Positions 8,590-17,855 of a stretch of 52,338 nt of DNA are shown here, piece after piece (positions within the stretch are counted from its first letter, which is position 1; the number at the start of each line of letters is the position of its first letter). Source of the DNA: a virus. Under the pieces are notes generated by a model. That model saw nothing but the letters and a program-made list of their open reading frames with translations. It had not been told where the DNA came from and did no database searches. A program made the position numbers and the translations under genes. The stretch is from positions 1 through 52,338 of IMG/VR virus record IMGVR_UViG_3300006638_000005; one strand, 5' to 3'.

Positions 8590-8946
8590 CTATTGGTATT
8601 CGATATGGAAAGTGCCGCCGCCAACCATCAGCACCTGAAGGTCGCCGACAGGCGAATGAGCGCCGGGGAAGCCGGAACGGTAGGTTCTGGAGGACCCGCC
8701 CGCCGGGAGATTATAACCATAATTGGTGCTGGACAGCGCACCACCCAGTGCGCTCTGCCGCCCTACGTACAGCGCGCCGGAAGCATCCGATTGCAGGTTG
8801 ACTTCATATCCGGCCCCTGCTGCGTTATGGTCCAGTTGCGCCTGTACGAGCGCCAGGAGTTGATGCGGTAAGGAGTCGGACAACGTGATTGTACCGGCTA
8901 CATAGCCGGAAGGCATAAGAGGAAAGCCGGTTGCAGATGCGCCCAT
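8590..8946 (-). CDS. Hypothetical virion-associated protein, 118 aa
   Basis: A small Gly/Ser-rich beta-type protein (MGASATGFPLMPSGYVAGTI) ending in GGGTFHIEYQ. It is the last gene before the intrinsic terminator and follows the two exported or adhesin-like genes. There is no signal peptide, Cys motif or catalytic signature. It may be a tail or adhesion accessory protein; the family is not recognised. Confidence 0.5.
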   Translation of the reverse strand: MGASATGFPLMPSGYVAGTITLSDSLPHQLLALVQAQLDHNAAGAGYEVNLQSDASGALYVGRQSALGGALSSTNYGYNLPAGGSSRTYRSGFPGAHSPVGDLQVLMVGGGTFHIEYQ

Positions 8947-8997
8947 GCCGATATACTACACCAAGAGGCCGTAACTATGTGCGGCCCGGCCAGAGCG

Positions 8998-9477
8998 TCA
9001 TGGCGCGGCTGGAGCGACCACAGGCGCGGCTGGAGCGACCGGTGGCACAAACCCCGCGAGCTGCGCGGGCGTCTGAAAGATAAACAGTATGTACGACACC
9101 GGCGGCGTCGGAGGTACCGGATTTGTGCAACACGTAGTCTCCGGCCAATACTGCCCCTGCGCGGCACCGGCCATGATCGAGGCGAGTCTGGGGATGCACT
9201 GCGGGCAGGCGTTTGTCGTTGCGGTGACATCCGCGTTTTGCGTGGTCAGCGTCGCAATGGTGTTATTGGCCGCCGTAAGTTGAGTTGTCAACGTCGCATT
9301 CTGGCTGGTCAGCGTTGCATTCTGGGCGTTCTGGGAAATTCCCTGGGCTTGCAGCGCTGCGATAGTTGCAGCATCCGTAGTGGCGTCGGCCACAACCTTT
9401 TGGGCGTCAGGTACGGTCGTGGACTGGGCGAAAAGGAAGAAACAGGAGAACAACAGTAAAGCGAATGTATTTTTCAT
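8998..9477 (-). CDS. Exported protein with signal peptide and coiled coil, 159 aa
   Basis: The chosen ATG at 9477 overlaps the stop of the 9474-13022 gene as ATGA. The product begins with a typical Sec signal (MKNTFALLLFSCFFLFAQS; cleavage likely after the Ala near residue 17). A heptad-like region rich in QNATLTSQNATLTTQL repeats follows, then a Cys pair and a Pro/Ala-rich tail. Coiled-coil repeats suggest trimerisation. Signal peptides are unusual on phage structural genes; it may instead be an exported host-surface modifier. Confidence 0.6.
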   Translation of the reverse strand: MKNTFALLLFSCFFLFAQSTTVPDAQKVVADATTDAATIAALQAQGISQNAQNATLTSQNATLTTQLTAANNTIATLTTQNADVTATTNACPQCIPRLASIMAGAAQGQYWPETTCCTNPVPPTPPVSYILFIFQTPAQLAGFVPPVAPAAPVVAPAAP

Positions 9478-12400
9478 TGAATCCCCGTCATGGCACCGCC
9501 GCTTACCGCCCCGAATCCACAGCACCCCAAAGGTCCGGTGGTCGAACTTGCCGTCGCATAAGTCGGGTTTGTCGGGCGGAAACCGTACCTGATCCATGTA
9601 AGCGCCCCGGTAATCAGAGATGGGTAGCTGGCCGGGTTGTTTGCGAGGAACAAAGCCAGTACCCCGGAACCAGCCGATCCGGGGTAGCCTTGCGATGTCG
9701 CCCATGTGTTGATGTTTCGCGTGGTCTGGACGAAATCGGGGTTGCTCGTGATCGAGTGGCTGTCGACCGTGCCTGTCGAGTTGCACTCATTAACCGCCGT
9801 GCCGTTTGTCGTTGATGGGTTACATCCCGAGTTCCCGCTGGCGAAAGAGCTGCTGGTCGCCATCTTATAGAGTCCGTTGTAATCGATGCCGGAAGCTTTG
9901 ACTGTGTTCGCCGTGACGGTGGACTGGTAATCCGCGATCGCCGCGCTGTTGACTCCGACCGAGTAGGAATTCGTGCTGTCCGGGGCCGCTTCCTGGTAAT
10001 TGATGTTTCCTGTGTAGGACACAAGGGCCTGATTCGTCGGGCAAAGTGACACCGTAGGAGGGTGGCAATCCCAGTACCCGCCCGCTCCTACCGACGCCAC
10101 ACCGCTGCCTGTCGAAACAAACGTGCTATTGGCAATGCTCTTGACCGACGTGGCCGAACTGGTTCCGACACTAATGGCGCCGGTACATGCCTGAACGCCT
10201 GTTACAGGAGAAGGAAGAGCGAGAAATCCGGTGATGGTGATACTGGGGGTGTAGCCGCTCGTGGTATTCAGATCCTCAAAGCAGTGCGCTTCCGCAACAG
10301 CATAGTCGGCCTCGAAAATCCCATTTGCAAATGTAAGGTTAACGCCGTTGCTCAACGCACCTGACATCTTGTCATTGGCGGCTGAGGATTCCAGAAGAAA
10401 GTTGGAGGCCGACCCTCCCCACGAAGCCACAAATGCAGGGAGCCCGTTGTCGATGATGATGAAATTGGTCGCGCTGGCCCATTTATAGGTCGAGGCGATT
10501 GTGCCTCCGAATATAAGTTGATTTCCGAGAACGTAATTGGTCAAAGTGCAGCCGTTCGCTACATCGTTGCGTCCAATCCCCACATCTGAATAAAACTCCT
10601 CCATGTCGCAGACCGTTCCGCCCGTATAAGCGCCGGAAGCCATATAGGGCGATATGGAAACCGACCCGAGGCTGTTTGAGTACTGAACGTTAAAGCGTTT
10701 GAAATATGTGCTGGCAACAGCCATCTGCCCGGCAGGAGCCTCGCCGCCGGTGAAGTTGAACGTCGAATACTCAATGTCGCTCCGGTCTTCGAGAATCGAG
10801 CCTCCCAAATTGTTCAGCAGGTAAACAGGGGCGCATGAAACGCTCGCGCTCCCGCAATGATCCGCCTTCAAACCAAAGAGCACAAGACTGACACTCGAAT
10901 AGGTAGAGTTCGGATTATCAATCACACCGTTCGCGCCTGTATTATTCGTGCTCGACCAGATCGAAGGCGTCGCCCCGGCTGCGTTGGGCCATACCTGTGA
11001 GTTGGCCTCGGCTGTCAGCATCACATACCCGGAGTGCGTGCCGAGAGATGCGCTGGCCGTGCAGCTCGTAGCCGACGCGCAACTGTTGATCGTCACCGCA
11101 GCACCTCCGATGTTCGACGCGAAGGGTGTGCTGGTAACCGTAAATTGCCGGCCGCTCTTCCACGTTATTGCAGTTCCCAGCGTGTCCACGTCCGAGGTGT
11201 CCACTCCCGCCGTAATGAAGTTGTACCCATTGCTGTTTGTCCCGAACGGACCCGTGTTGACCGTCCCGTTGCAGGTGTCCTGGATGATCGTTGCCCCATT
11301 CGAAATCTGAAAGATTGGCGGGTATGCGGTCGTGTTCGACGCTCCAGCCATCTGTGGGTTGCCCTGCAAATGAATTGTCGATCCAGGGTCCGCAATAACC
11401 GCTCCCTCGTTGGCGATTATCAGATCGGCGTTTGTTGCGGAACCCGGACAACTTCCGATAACGGCGGTGTAGCCGCCTGTAATGTGGATCGTGCTGTTCG
11501 CCGGGACTGTAGCGGAATCGCCACTGGCGGGAATCCCGACTGCGCCCCAGCTTGCCGCGCTGTTCCATACATTGTAGCCGGACGATCCGGTATACGCCAC
11601 GGGGGTTACCTTGGTAACCACATCGTTGGACGGCGCGGTGATCGTCACCCCGGTCATAGGCTGAAGAGTGAGAATAAAGCTCCCGATGAGCGCCGGGGTA
11701 TAAGTAAAGGTGAAACTCGATGCGCCGGTACACGGAACCCCTACCACCGACGTGCCCGGACTTCCGAGCGATGGGGTAAAGGTACCTCCATTCAGCCATC
11801 CGTTTCCGGTCGTGGAGTCGCTCAGGTAGCAGGTAGAGGGAAAGTTCCCCGGGCTGATTGATACCGTGCAGGCGCTGGAAGCCCCTCCCCCGAGGCTCTG
11901 TGTTGTGGGGCAACCGGAAAACGTGATCGCCGGTTGCGATGGGCTGAATGCCCCTATTGCAGGCGCGGATGACTGGTTGGCGTATTCGGTGTTGATCCAG
12001 TCCGCGGACCGGAGTGCGTTTGAAATGCGGAACTCGTCTATCCGGCCTGTGAAGAAACCGCCGTTCGCTAATTCCTGGCCAATCGTCAGCGGCGTCGGGA
12101 TACTGGCGACTACCGTTCCCGTATGAGTACCTATCGATACGCCGTTGGCATACAGCGTTGTCGTGCCGGTGCTCGTCCAGGTGAGGTCATAGCGCACCCA
12201 GGTATTCTGTGGCCATGTCAGCGCGGTAGAAGCCACCACTACGCGATGGTCACCGCTTACTGACCATCCGGCATAAAAGTTGCCGTCCGAATATTTCTGG
12301 AAGGAAAACTCCCCGGCGCTGGATTGTCCGAAAAGGAACATGTCAGAGCCGTCGTTGTAGGCCGTGCCGGGATACGCCCACAAACTCACCGTGCCGTTTG

Positions 12401-13022
12401 TGTAAGAAAGATTACTCAGAGGCGTCGCCACGTATTGAGTGCTGGCGCTCACGAATCCGACGGCACCGTCTAATTTACCGGCGACCGCCGTCGTGAGGGT
12501 ATTAGTCGCGTTGTTCGCGTTCGCCGAGAAATCCAGATAGCTCGCCGTGGTGCCGTTCGGGAAATGATAAGCCACCTGCGTGTACGTGTCGAACTCGGCC
12601 CCCGCCGCACCGCCCTGATATGTGCTGATTGCCGCGTTGCCTATGCAGACGGTGATGGATACGCTCGCGCCGGTCGTCAGACTCGGGACCATTACCCAGC
12701 CGTTCAGCGTGCCGGCCGCGGCACTGTAGGTTTCGATGCCCCACGTGTATCCGCCCGCCTGCGTCGCACACGTTGCATCGCTGGTGAGGATCAGGTCAGT
12801 AGGTACTACAACTCCGACACGCGTTACCGTGTTGTAAATTTCTCCGCCGTTGGCCGTTGTTTTAAGCTTCGCATCGGAAGCCGAGAACGCCAGGGTAATG
12901 TTCGTATCGGTGGTCGCGCCGGAAGCCGCGGGGAAGGTGAGCGTGGCCACGCTGGTATATGCCTTGATCGCGCTTGGCAGCAGGCATATAACCGATATTC
13001 CGATAAGTTTCTTTATCGACAT
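9474..13022 (-). CDS. Large LamG-domain adhesin-like protein with signal peptide, 1182 aa
   Basis: Starts MSIKKLIGISVICLLPSAIKA, a clear signal peptide. Residues ~20-145 resemble the DUF2341-type beta domain often found before LamG domains. Residues ~150-345 look like a concanavalin/LamG fold (WPQNTWVRYDLTWTSTGTTT, then GRIDEFRISNALRSADWINT). A short Ig-like segment follows, then a long Ser/Thr/Gly-rich region that could form a beta helix. A carbohydrate-binding receptor-recognition fibre is plausible, but the export signal points to a secreted or surface role. It overlaps the next gene by 4 bases. Confidence 0.65.
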   Translation of the reverse strand: MSIKKLIGISVICLLPSAIKAYTSVATLTFPAASGATTDTNITLAFSASDAKLKTTANGGEIYNTVTRVGVVVPTDLILTSDATCATQAGGYTWGIETYSAAAGTLNGWVMVPSLTTGASVSITVCIGNAAISTYQGGAAGAEFDTYTQVAYHFPNGTTASYLDFSANANNATNTLTTAVAGKLDGAVGFVSASTQYVATPLSNLSYTNGTVSLWAYPGTAYNDGSDMFLFGQSSAGEFSFQKYSDGNFYAGWSVSGDHRVVVASTALTWPQNTWVRYDLTWTSTGTTTLYANGVSIGTHTGTVVASIPTPLTIGQELANGGFFTGRIDEFRISNALRSADWINTEYANQSSAPAIGAFSPSQPAITFSGCPTTQSLGGGASSACTVSISPGNFPSTCYLSDSTTGNGWLNGGTFTPSLGSPGTSVVGVPCTGASSFTFTYTPALIGSFILTLQPMTGVTITAPSNDVVTKVTPVAYTGSSGYNVWNSAASWGAVGIPASGDSATVPANSTIHITGGYTAVIGSCPGSATNADLIIANEGAVIADPGSTIHLQGNPQMAGASNTTAYPPIFQISNGATIIQDTCNGTVNTGPFGTNSNGYNFITAGVDTSDVDTLGTAITWKSGRQFTVTSTPFASNIGGAAVTINSCASATSCTASASLGTHSGYVMLTAEANSQVWPNAAGATPSIWSSTNNTGANGVIDNPNSTYSSVSLVLFGLKADHCGSASVSCAPVYLLNNLGGSILEDRSDIEYSTFNFTGGEAPAGQMAVASTYFKRFNVQYSNSLGSVSISPYMASGAYTGGTVCDMEEFYSDVGIGRNDVANGCTLTNYVLGNQLIFGGTIASTYKWASATNFIIIDNGLPAFVASWGGSASNFLLESSAANDKMSGALSNGVNLTFANGIFEADYAVAEAHCFEDLNTTSGYTPSITITGFLALPSPVTGVQACTGAISVGTSSATSVKSIANSTFVSTGSGVASVGAGGYWDCHPPTVSLCPTNQALVSYTGNINYQEAAPDSTNSYSVGVNSAAIADYQSTVTANTVKASGIDYNGLYKMATSSSFASGNSGCNPSTTNGTAVNECNSTGTVDSHSITSNPDFVQTTRNINTWATSQGYPGSAGSGVLALFLANNPASYPSLITGALTWIRYGFRPTNPTYATASSTTGPLGCCGFGAVSGGAMTGIQ

Positions 13023-13447
13023 GTCAAAACCGCCGTGATCGTGGAAACCGTACCCGATACGGCAGTCACGGTCATGACGATCATGTCGTTCGTGGCAACC
13101 GCCGTAGTCGTAAAGTCAGTAACGGTGGAGGACGTAATCGCCGTCCCGCTGGCTATCGACAGCCCAACCGTGCTGATGAGATTCGATATCGTGGGAACCG
13201 CCGTCCCGGTTGCCACTTTCCAGAACTTGACAGTGATCGTACCGGAGTCTCCCGAAGCCATCGCGAGCTGGTAGCCCCGAATCGTACAAGAAGCTACCAC
13301 GGGGAGTGTCGGGCTGATTGAGGAAGTCGTCAATGAGCCGCCAGGCCCACCGGCCACAAGAACCAGACCGCGAGCGGATGGGATGTTAATCTGAGCCGAC
13401 GCCGCGCCCGCCAACAGCGCCGCAAAAGCCAGCAACTTAAATGTCAT
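13013..13447 (-). CDS. Exported beta-rich protein with signal peptide, 144 aa
   Basis: The ATG at 13447 (MTFKLLAFAALLAGAASAQ) has an AAGGA site 11 bases upstream and gives a textbook Sec signal with an Ala-x-Ala cleavage site. An upstream TTG in the same frame would add eight basic residues and is less likely. The mature part is Thr/Ser/Val-rich beta sequence with two Cys. It overlaps the start of the LamG gene by 10 bases, so the three exported proteins are translated together. Family not recognised. Confidence 0.55.
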   Translation of the reverse strand: MTFKLLAFAALLAGAASAQINIPSARGLVLVAGGPGGSLTTSSISPTLPVVASCTIRGYQLAMASGDSGTITVKFWKVATGTAVPTISNLISTVGLSIASGTAITSSTVTDFTTTAVATNDMIVMTVTAVSGTVSTITAVLTCR

Positions 13448-13697
13448 TGGGCCTGGTTTCCTTCTTATCAACCCAGTTCATGTCCATTGCGCGCCCCTTA
13501 TGGAAGTTTACTTCGAGCTTCCCTGTGTAGCTTAACCGGTCGATTGTAGCGAGTACATCGGACATGGAGGAAGCGGGCAGGCGGACTTCGGTGACGACGC
13601 GGGCGGCGACGGATGCGCCGGTCAGGTGCGACAGGGACGACCCGTTAAGCAACGGCTTACCGGGATTTCGCGCGTCCTTTCCGTTTACGTCCGCCAC
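13437..13697 (-). CDS. Hypothetical protein, 86 aa
   Basis: GTG start at 13697 with a GGAAGG site a few bases upstream. The C-terminal half (YTGKLEVNFHKGRAMDMNWV) resembles small DUF2292-type proteins; this is a weak similarity judged by eye. The gene overlaps its upstream neighbour by 41 bases and its downstream neighbour by 11 bases in other frames. Confidence 0.5.
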   Translation of the reverse strand: MADVNGKDARNPGKPLLNGSSLSHLTGASVAARVVTEVRLPASSMSDVLATIDRLSYTGKLEVNFHKGRAMDMNWVDKKETRPNDI

Positions 13698-13830
13698 CCT
13701 TGCCTTCCTTTCGCTTCTCGGACAACATGATAGCGACAGCCTGTTTGCGATTCTTTACCTTCGGCCCCTTCTTCGAGCCGGACCGCAACTTACCGGATTT
13801 GAACTCGTGCATTACCTCACTTGACGGCAT
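13657..13830 (-). CDS. DUF6496-like small basic protein, 57 aa
   Basis: Encodes MPSSEVMHEFKSGKLRSGSK, then KGPKVKNRKQAVAIMLSEKR and a Gly/Lys/Arg-rich tail. The MHEFKxGxLxSGSKxGPxVKxRKQAxAIxLSE pattern matches the DUF6496 family of small basic proteins found in phages and bacteria. Function of the family is unknown. It follows the portal gene and overlaps the 86-aa gene. The basic character would suit nucleic-acid binding. Confidence 0.7.
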   Translation of the reverse strand: MPSSEVMHEFKSGKLRSGSKKGPKVKNRKQAVAIMLSEKRKEGKGGGRKRKGRAKSR

Positions 13831-13844
13831 AACTGTGTGCTACC

Positions 13845-16049
13845 TCAATGCGCCGATGTCCTCACGGTGCTGTCGCCGCCTGGCTTCTGCTCCAGTTTAG
13901 GTGCGCGCGAGAACGTTTCCGGGCGGCCACGATTACCACCCTTGCCCTTGCCGCCGCCGCCCTGACCCTGTAGTGCGCCCTGCACACGCGCCTGGATCTC
14001 AAGCTGCGCGATCCATTTCTCTATCTCATTTCGCGCCTCTCTCATACCGCCTGTTTCAGGGTCCGGCACCATGCAAGGCCCGAAATTCTTGATGTCGAAG
14101 GTTTCGGCGAGCGTCCACCAGGACAGCGGGAACTGCACCTTCATGAGCTGGAGCATGAACAGCTTGCGGGTAGTCGAGTTGAACTCGTTCAGCGAGTAAG
14201 GCGTGACTTCGAAGTTGAAGTTACCTTTGTGCCACCGGGCACGCTCGAACTGCGCGACAGCCATAGGTTGCAGGTAGTTGTTGGTACCCTGTTCCTGACG
14301 CCACATGCCTTCCGGGTCCTGCGTCATGTCGAGCGTGACAACTTTGCCGTCGGAGTCTTTCATGCGTGTAAGCGGCACGAGCGTTCCGGGCTCGAAGTCG
14401 AAGTCTTCCTCGGTTACGCCGTCCGGCCCGAGCATCTGCATACGGCGCGCGGCGGTCGCGAACTGGAACCAGTCGGACTTCCACATTTCGCCGAGGTCCC
14501 GGATCGCCGCTTCCATGTTGCGCGACTCGTCTTTCACAAGCGGACCCATTGCTTCAAGCAGTTTCTCCGTGCTGTCGCCGGCCGGCGTCTGGCGGGCGCG
14601 CGCCAAAGCCGTTACATCGGCCACGCCCATCTGCTCTTTCATCATTGCAGGGAGGATCTTGGCCGCGACTTCGGCTATGGCGGGGTCCACGCGGTACCAG
14701 TCGCGCGGCAGCATCGGAACGAACTGACCAGCGGCGTTGTTGAGCGTCATGTCGAGACCGACGCGCAGACCAGGCATACGCGGGTTAGTGGTCTGAAGCA
14801 TGGACTGTGCGCTGCTGCCACGGTCGTAGAACGCAGACGGGTTCAGCGACAGGTTCATCTGGTCGCCGAGACCGCGCCATAGTTCTATCGCGAGCTTCTC
14901 CAGAGACTGCCCGTAGCGCGTGACCGGCATACCAAGGAAGTTCCACGCCTGATCGTCACAGCGCATCTGGACACATGGCACCATGCCGTCCCAGCGGTAG
15001 CTCGACTGGTGCTCGGGCGCGGGGTTAACGATACAGGAGTCCGTCGCGATAATCAGGCGCCGGTTCGGGTACAGCATGCAGTCTTCGCGGTGCGCCGTTC
15101 GCTTCTCAGGGCGGCCACCCTGTAAGACTCGGCCGGTTTCTATTTCCTGACCGACAAACGGTACCGTGTAGGACCACGACGTACCCCAGATACCGTCCGG
15201 CCCCATTATCTGACGCGGCGACCCGGTTTCGTTCACCGAGTCGTCGTCCACGTAAATGTAGTACACGTCCACGGTGTCCCAGGTGGAGGCTTCTTCGGGT
15301 TGCCGCGCGCCTTGGCCGAAACGCTTCAGAACGGCTGAAGCGAACTTGACAGCCTGCGCGATCACCATGCCCTTACCGAGAGTATTGACGCGGTTAGCCT
15401 TAATGTTGTCGCGCTGCAGCGGGAACATACGCCAGACCTGGTGGATCGGCATTTTCTTGCGCATAGCGACCGCGTAGGCGGTCTGGATTTGCAGGTCGGG
15501 TGCGAGCCCGAGCGGGAGTACGTCCAAAGGTCCGTAAGCGTCCCAGACGATGTCGCCTTTGCGCCTGTACTTGGGGTCGTAGCGCGGCCCAAGGTAGCCT
15601 GTGCCGGTAGCGCAGGCGTACTGCCACGCGGCACGCACGCGACGGTCGGCGAACGTCATATTCTGCCACGCCATGAAACCTTTGTTCAGGATCTGGTTCT
15701 GTTCGCGGTAGATTTCCGAGGACTTGAAGGAAGGGATGATACGGAGGTTCGTTTGCGCGGCTACGATCTCACGGTAGTTGCGGACCGTACTCTCAGTCTT
15801 GACGCTGCTGAGAGACTGCACGTCGGTGACGGCGAAGTCGCCGTTTATGATGTCGAATCCGTCAGGAATGTATTTGTAGGCGGGTTGCAGGCGGAGGTAA
15901 GAGCGCGCGTCGGACAGCATCTGCTGCGACCACGCGAAGATTTCATCGGGGGAACAAGGCAGCCATTCCTGACGGGAGTGGTTGAGTTCGAATGGAGCCG
16001 GGCACAGGTAGGCGGTGTCGATAGGCGAGTGTCCGGGGTGACGGTTCAC
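13845..16049 (-). CDS. Portal protein
   Basis: A 734-aa protein, close to the size of P22 gp1. It shows a long helical N-terminus, a central clip/stem-like region (SLEKLAIELWRGLGDQMNLS) and a Gln/Gly-rich, basic C-terminal tail. The dodecameric portal sits at one capsid vertex, takes DNA from the terminase and anchors the neck. The start is a GTG at 16049 because the frame closes just upstream and no nearby ATG fits. The call rests on size, composition and gene order. Confidence 0.75.
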   Translation of the reverse strand: MNRHPGHSPIDTAYLCPAPFELNHSRQEWLPCSPDEIFAWSQQMLSDARSYLRLQPAYKYIPDGFDIINGDFAVTDVQSLSSVKTESTVRNYREIVAAQTNLRIIPSFKSSEIYREQNQILNKGFMAWQNMTFADRRVRAAWQYACATGTGYLGPRYDPKYRRKGDIVWDAYGPLDVLPLGLAPDLQIQTAYAVAMRKKMPIHQVWRMFPLQRDNIKANRVNTLGKGMVIAQAVKFASAVLKRFGQGARQPEEASTWDTVDVYYIYVDDDSVNETGSPRQIMGPDGIWGTSWSYTVPFVGQEIETGRVLQGGRPEKRTAHREDCMLYPNRRLIIATDSCIVNPAPEHQSSYRWDGMVPCVQMRCDDQAWNFLGMPVTRYGQSLEKLAIELWRGLGDQMNLSLNPSAFYDRGSSAQSMLQTTNPRMPGLRVGLDMTLNNAAGQFVPMLPRDWYRVDPAIAEVAAKILPAMMKEQMGVADVTALARARQTPAGDSTEKLLEAMGPLVKDESRNMEAAIRDLGEMWKSDWFQFATAARRMQMLGPDGVTEEDFDFEPGTLVPLTRMKDSDGKVVTLDMTQDPEGMWRQEQGTNNYLQPMAVAQFERARWHKGNFNFEVTPYSLNEFNSTTRKLFMLQLMKVQFPLSWWTLAETFDIKNFGPCMVPDPETGGMREARNEIEKWIAQLEIQARVQGALQGQGGGGKGKGGNRGRPETFSRAPKLEQKPGGDSTVRTSAH

Positions 16050-16063
16050 AGGACTAGTCTAAC

Positions 16064-16183
16064 TTAAGACTCGTACTTTCGCTCTCCGCACTGAAGGCAA
16101 ACGCTGAAGACACGCCCGTCATCATCGCGTATTCGCAAATAATCGAAATGGTGCTCATGGTTTATCTCTGGTGCCGCATCCAT
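16064..16183 (-). CDS. 39-aa Cys-pair mini-protein
   Basis: Encodes MDAAPEINHEHHFDYLRIRD and ends CLQCGERKYES. It carries an N-terminal His cluster (HEHH) and one CxxC, which could share a single metal ion. It fills the gap between the 281-aa gene and the portal. The function is unknown, but codon use fits its neighbours. Confidence 0.45.
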   Translation of the reverse strand: MDAAPEINHEHHFDYLRIRDDDGRVFSVCLQCGERKYES

Positions 16184-16188
16184 AATAA

Positions 16189-17034
16189 CTACTTCGCCCG
16201 CTGACTTTTCCATCCCGTATCCTCCGCGCAGAAGTCCTGCATATTACCCTGGTTGAACTCAATCAACTGAGCATGAAAGTTGGCGTTCAGCGCCTTCCCG
16301 TACCGTTCCGCCGACTTCCGGTCGCTCCGGGCGCGCATAAGTTGCCGCAGCCCCAGGTACCGGCTGGACTGGCTGAAACGCGCGTTCACGTCGTCGCGGA
16401 CCTTCTTGCGCTGTTCCGCAAAATACTCGCGATGCGTCTCCCGGCGCGCGCTCATCAGGTTCGTCTCCCAGCCGCTGATCTCTTTCTGGACACGGTTGTA
16501 CGAATGTATGTCGGTCAGCTCTATCCGCTTCATGCCCGGTTCGGTCGGTTCGTTGTTGCGCCCCGGTATGTAGTATCGGTTCAGGCCGCGCGCGAGCTGA
16601 TCGACAGTGTAGTTAGCGCGCTCATAGATCACGAGCGGTTCGAACCGGCGCGCGTTCAGCGGGACGCCTTCGCCGGGTAAAGTGACGCGTCGCAACGCAG
16701 GCGCGGTGCAGGTGGTCAGGTTGCCTTCCGCGTCTTCGAGCGCGCTGCCGCAGACCTTGGCGTAGGGTAAGTTACGTGGGTTCTGCCGGTACTCTTCGTG
16801 TTCACCGGCGCAGTGCAGGCAGCGATACACGGCGGTGCGCTGGAAGGTAGTGGAGTGCGTGTCGTAGTCCATTGCCCAGACAGGTAAGGTGTCGAGCGCA
16901 GCGTGGAACAAGCCGGCGTGCTCGTGTACCGGCTGCGCGACCCCGGCGTCGTCCAGCACCTGAATGACACGGACGGGCGCGGTAGCGACCGGCGACAGCG
17001 CGTTCAGGACTTCAGTCGTGGTTGCGGTTGGCAT
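16189..17034 (-). CDS. Hypothetical protein, 281 aa
   Basis: The ATG at 17034 (MPTATTTEVLNALSPVATA) is chosen over an upstream GTG because the extra 44 codons overlap a convincing 52-aa gene in another frame. A Cys/His cluster lies in the N-terminal half (CLHCAGEHEEY, then a further Cys pair), which may bind zinc, and a long charged helical region at residues ~180-265. Located just upstream of the portal gene. Family not recognised. Confidence 0.55.
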   Translation of the reverse strand: MPTATTTEVLNALSPVATAPVRVIQVLDDAGVAQPVHEHAGLFHAALDTLPVWAMDYDTHSTTFQRTAVYRCLHCAGEHEEYRQNPRNLPYAKVCGSALEDAEGNLTTCTAPALRRVTLPGEGVPLNARRFEPLVIYERANYTVDQLARGLNRYYIPGRNNEPTEPGMKRIELTDIHSYNRVQKEISGWETNLMSARRETHREYFAEQRKKVRDDVNARFSQSSRYLGLRQLMRARSDRKSAERYGKALNANFHAQLIEFNQGNMQDFCAEDTGWKSQRAK

Positions 17035-17162
17035 AGTCTCTTCATTAAAGCATCGGCGGTCAGGACGGCGCAGTCGGCAAGGTGCTCCGGGTCGATATTG
17101 TCCGGGTTCGCTTTCTGCAACAGTACAATAAGCAAATCGCGCGCCAGTTCGTCTCTGTTCAT
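17004..17162 (-). CDS. Hypothetical helical protein, 52 aa
   Basis: Encodes MNRDELARDLLIVLLQKANP and continues as a compact, soluble, mostly helical protein. It overlaps the KTSC gene by 4 bases at its start and the 281-aa gene by 31 bases at its end. GGAG lies just before the ATG. Well-formed amino acid composition argues that it is real. Function unknown. Confidence 0.5.
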   Translation of the reverse strand: MNRDELARDLLIVLLQKANPDNIDPEHLADCAVLTADALMKRLCQPQPRLKS

Positions 17163-17425
17163 CCACGTCTCCTGAACGTATTAGTGCTCCGGCGACCGCT
17201 CTTTGTGGTGCCGGATACCATCCTGACCTCCGGGTAGTTGTCTCTGATCTTATCGTGAAAGTACGAACCCGGCGATCCGGTCTGGAACAGGGTGTCGGCT
17301 ACGGTCTGCGGGACGCGGGTATAGGTGTAGACGGCGCCGTTTACAAACTGGATCGCAAGGGTCTGCGCTTCAGGGTCGTAGTCGGCGCCGTTCAAATGAC
17401 GGGACTGGAGGCCACGCCATGCCAC
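17159..17425 (-). CDS. KTSC-domain protein
   Basis: An 88-aa protein in which residues ~8-65 match the KTSC domain: YDPEAQTLAIQFVNGAVYTY, a short linker VPQTVADTLFQTGSPGSYFH, then the IRDNYP end. KTSC domains occur alone or next to lysyl-tRNA synthetase-like proteins; their role is unknown and they are frequent in phages. Here it sits between lysis-region and portal-region genes. The C-terminus is basic (RRSTNTFRRRG). Confidence 0.8.
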   Translation of the reverse strand: MAWRGLQSRHLNGADYDPEAQTLAIQFVNGAVYTYTRVPQTVADTLFQTGSPGSYFHDKIRDNYPEVRMVSGTTKSGRRSTNTFRRRG

Positions 17426-17430
17426 GACGG

Positions 17431-17850
17431 TTACGCCGCGGGTGCCACGGTAGCCGCATTCTCAAGGACGCCGATAACGCTCTGTACCTTGGTTGCGGCG
17501 ACACCTACGGCAGCCTGCACCTGCGCGTTCTTGACGCCGATGTCGCCGCTGGTCACAAGCGAAGTAACAACACCGGCTAGATTGGCTGCGTGCGCGGACA
17601 AGTCTGTCGCGGTGGATTCCACCGTAACGCCTTTTTGAACGATACCGATGGCGTCCTGCACCTTGGCGATCTCCGCGACCACCGGAGCCGCGTCGGCGGG
17701 CGACAATGTAATAGCCGCGACCGATGCGGCAACACCGGCGGCGGCGGCGGCTTCGGTAAGGCCAGTCTGGATAGCGCCGCCGTTTTTGGTGAAAAAGTTG
17801 TGCAAAACAGTTCCTATCGAGTGGAAGAAACCACTAATTGAAAAACTCAT
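17431..17850 (-). CDS. Ala/Val-rich protein, possibly lysis- or membrane-associated, 139 aa
   Basis: Begins MSFSISGFFHSIGTVLHNFF, an amphipathic aromatic N-terminus, then an Ala-rich weakly hydrophobic segment (AAAAAGVAASVAAITL) and long Ala/Val helices. It follows the holin-like gene by 5 bases. It could associate with membranes or form helical bundles. No recognised domain. Confidence 0.5.
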   Translation of the reverse strand: MSFSISGFFHSIGTVLHNFFTKNGGAIQTGLTEAAAAAGVAASVAAITLSPADAAPVVAEIAKVQDAIGIVQKGVTVESTATDLSAHAANLAGVVTSLVTSGDIGVKNAQVQAAVGVAATKVQSVIGVLENAATVAPAA

Positions 17851-17855
17851 GGCGT

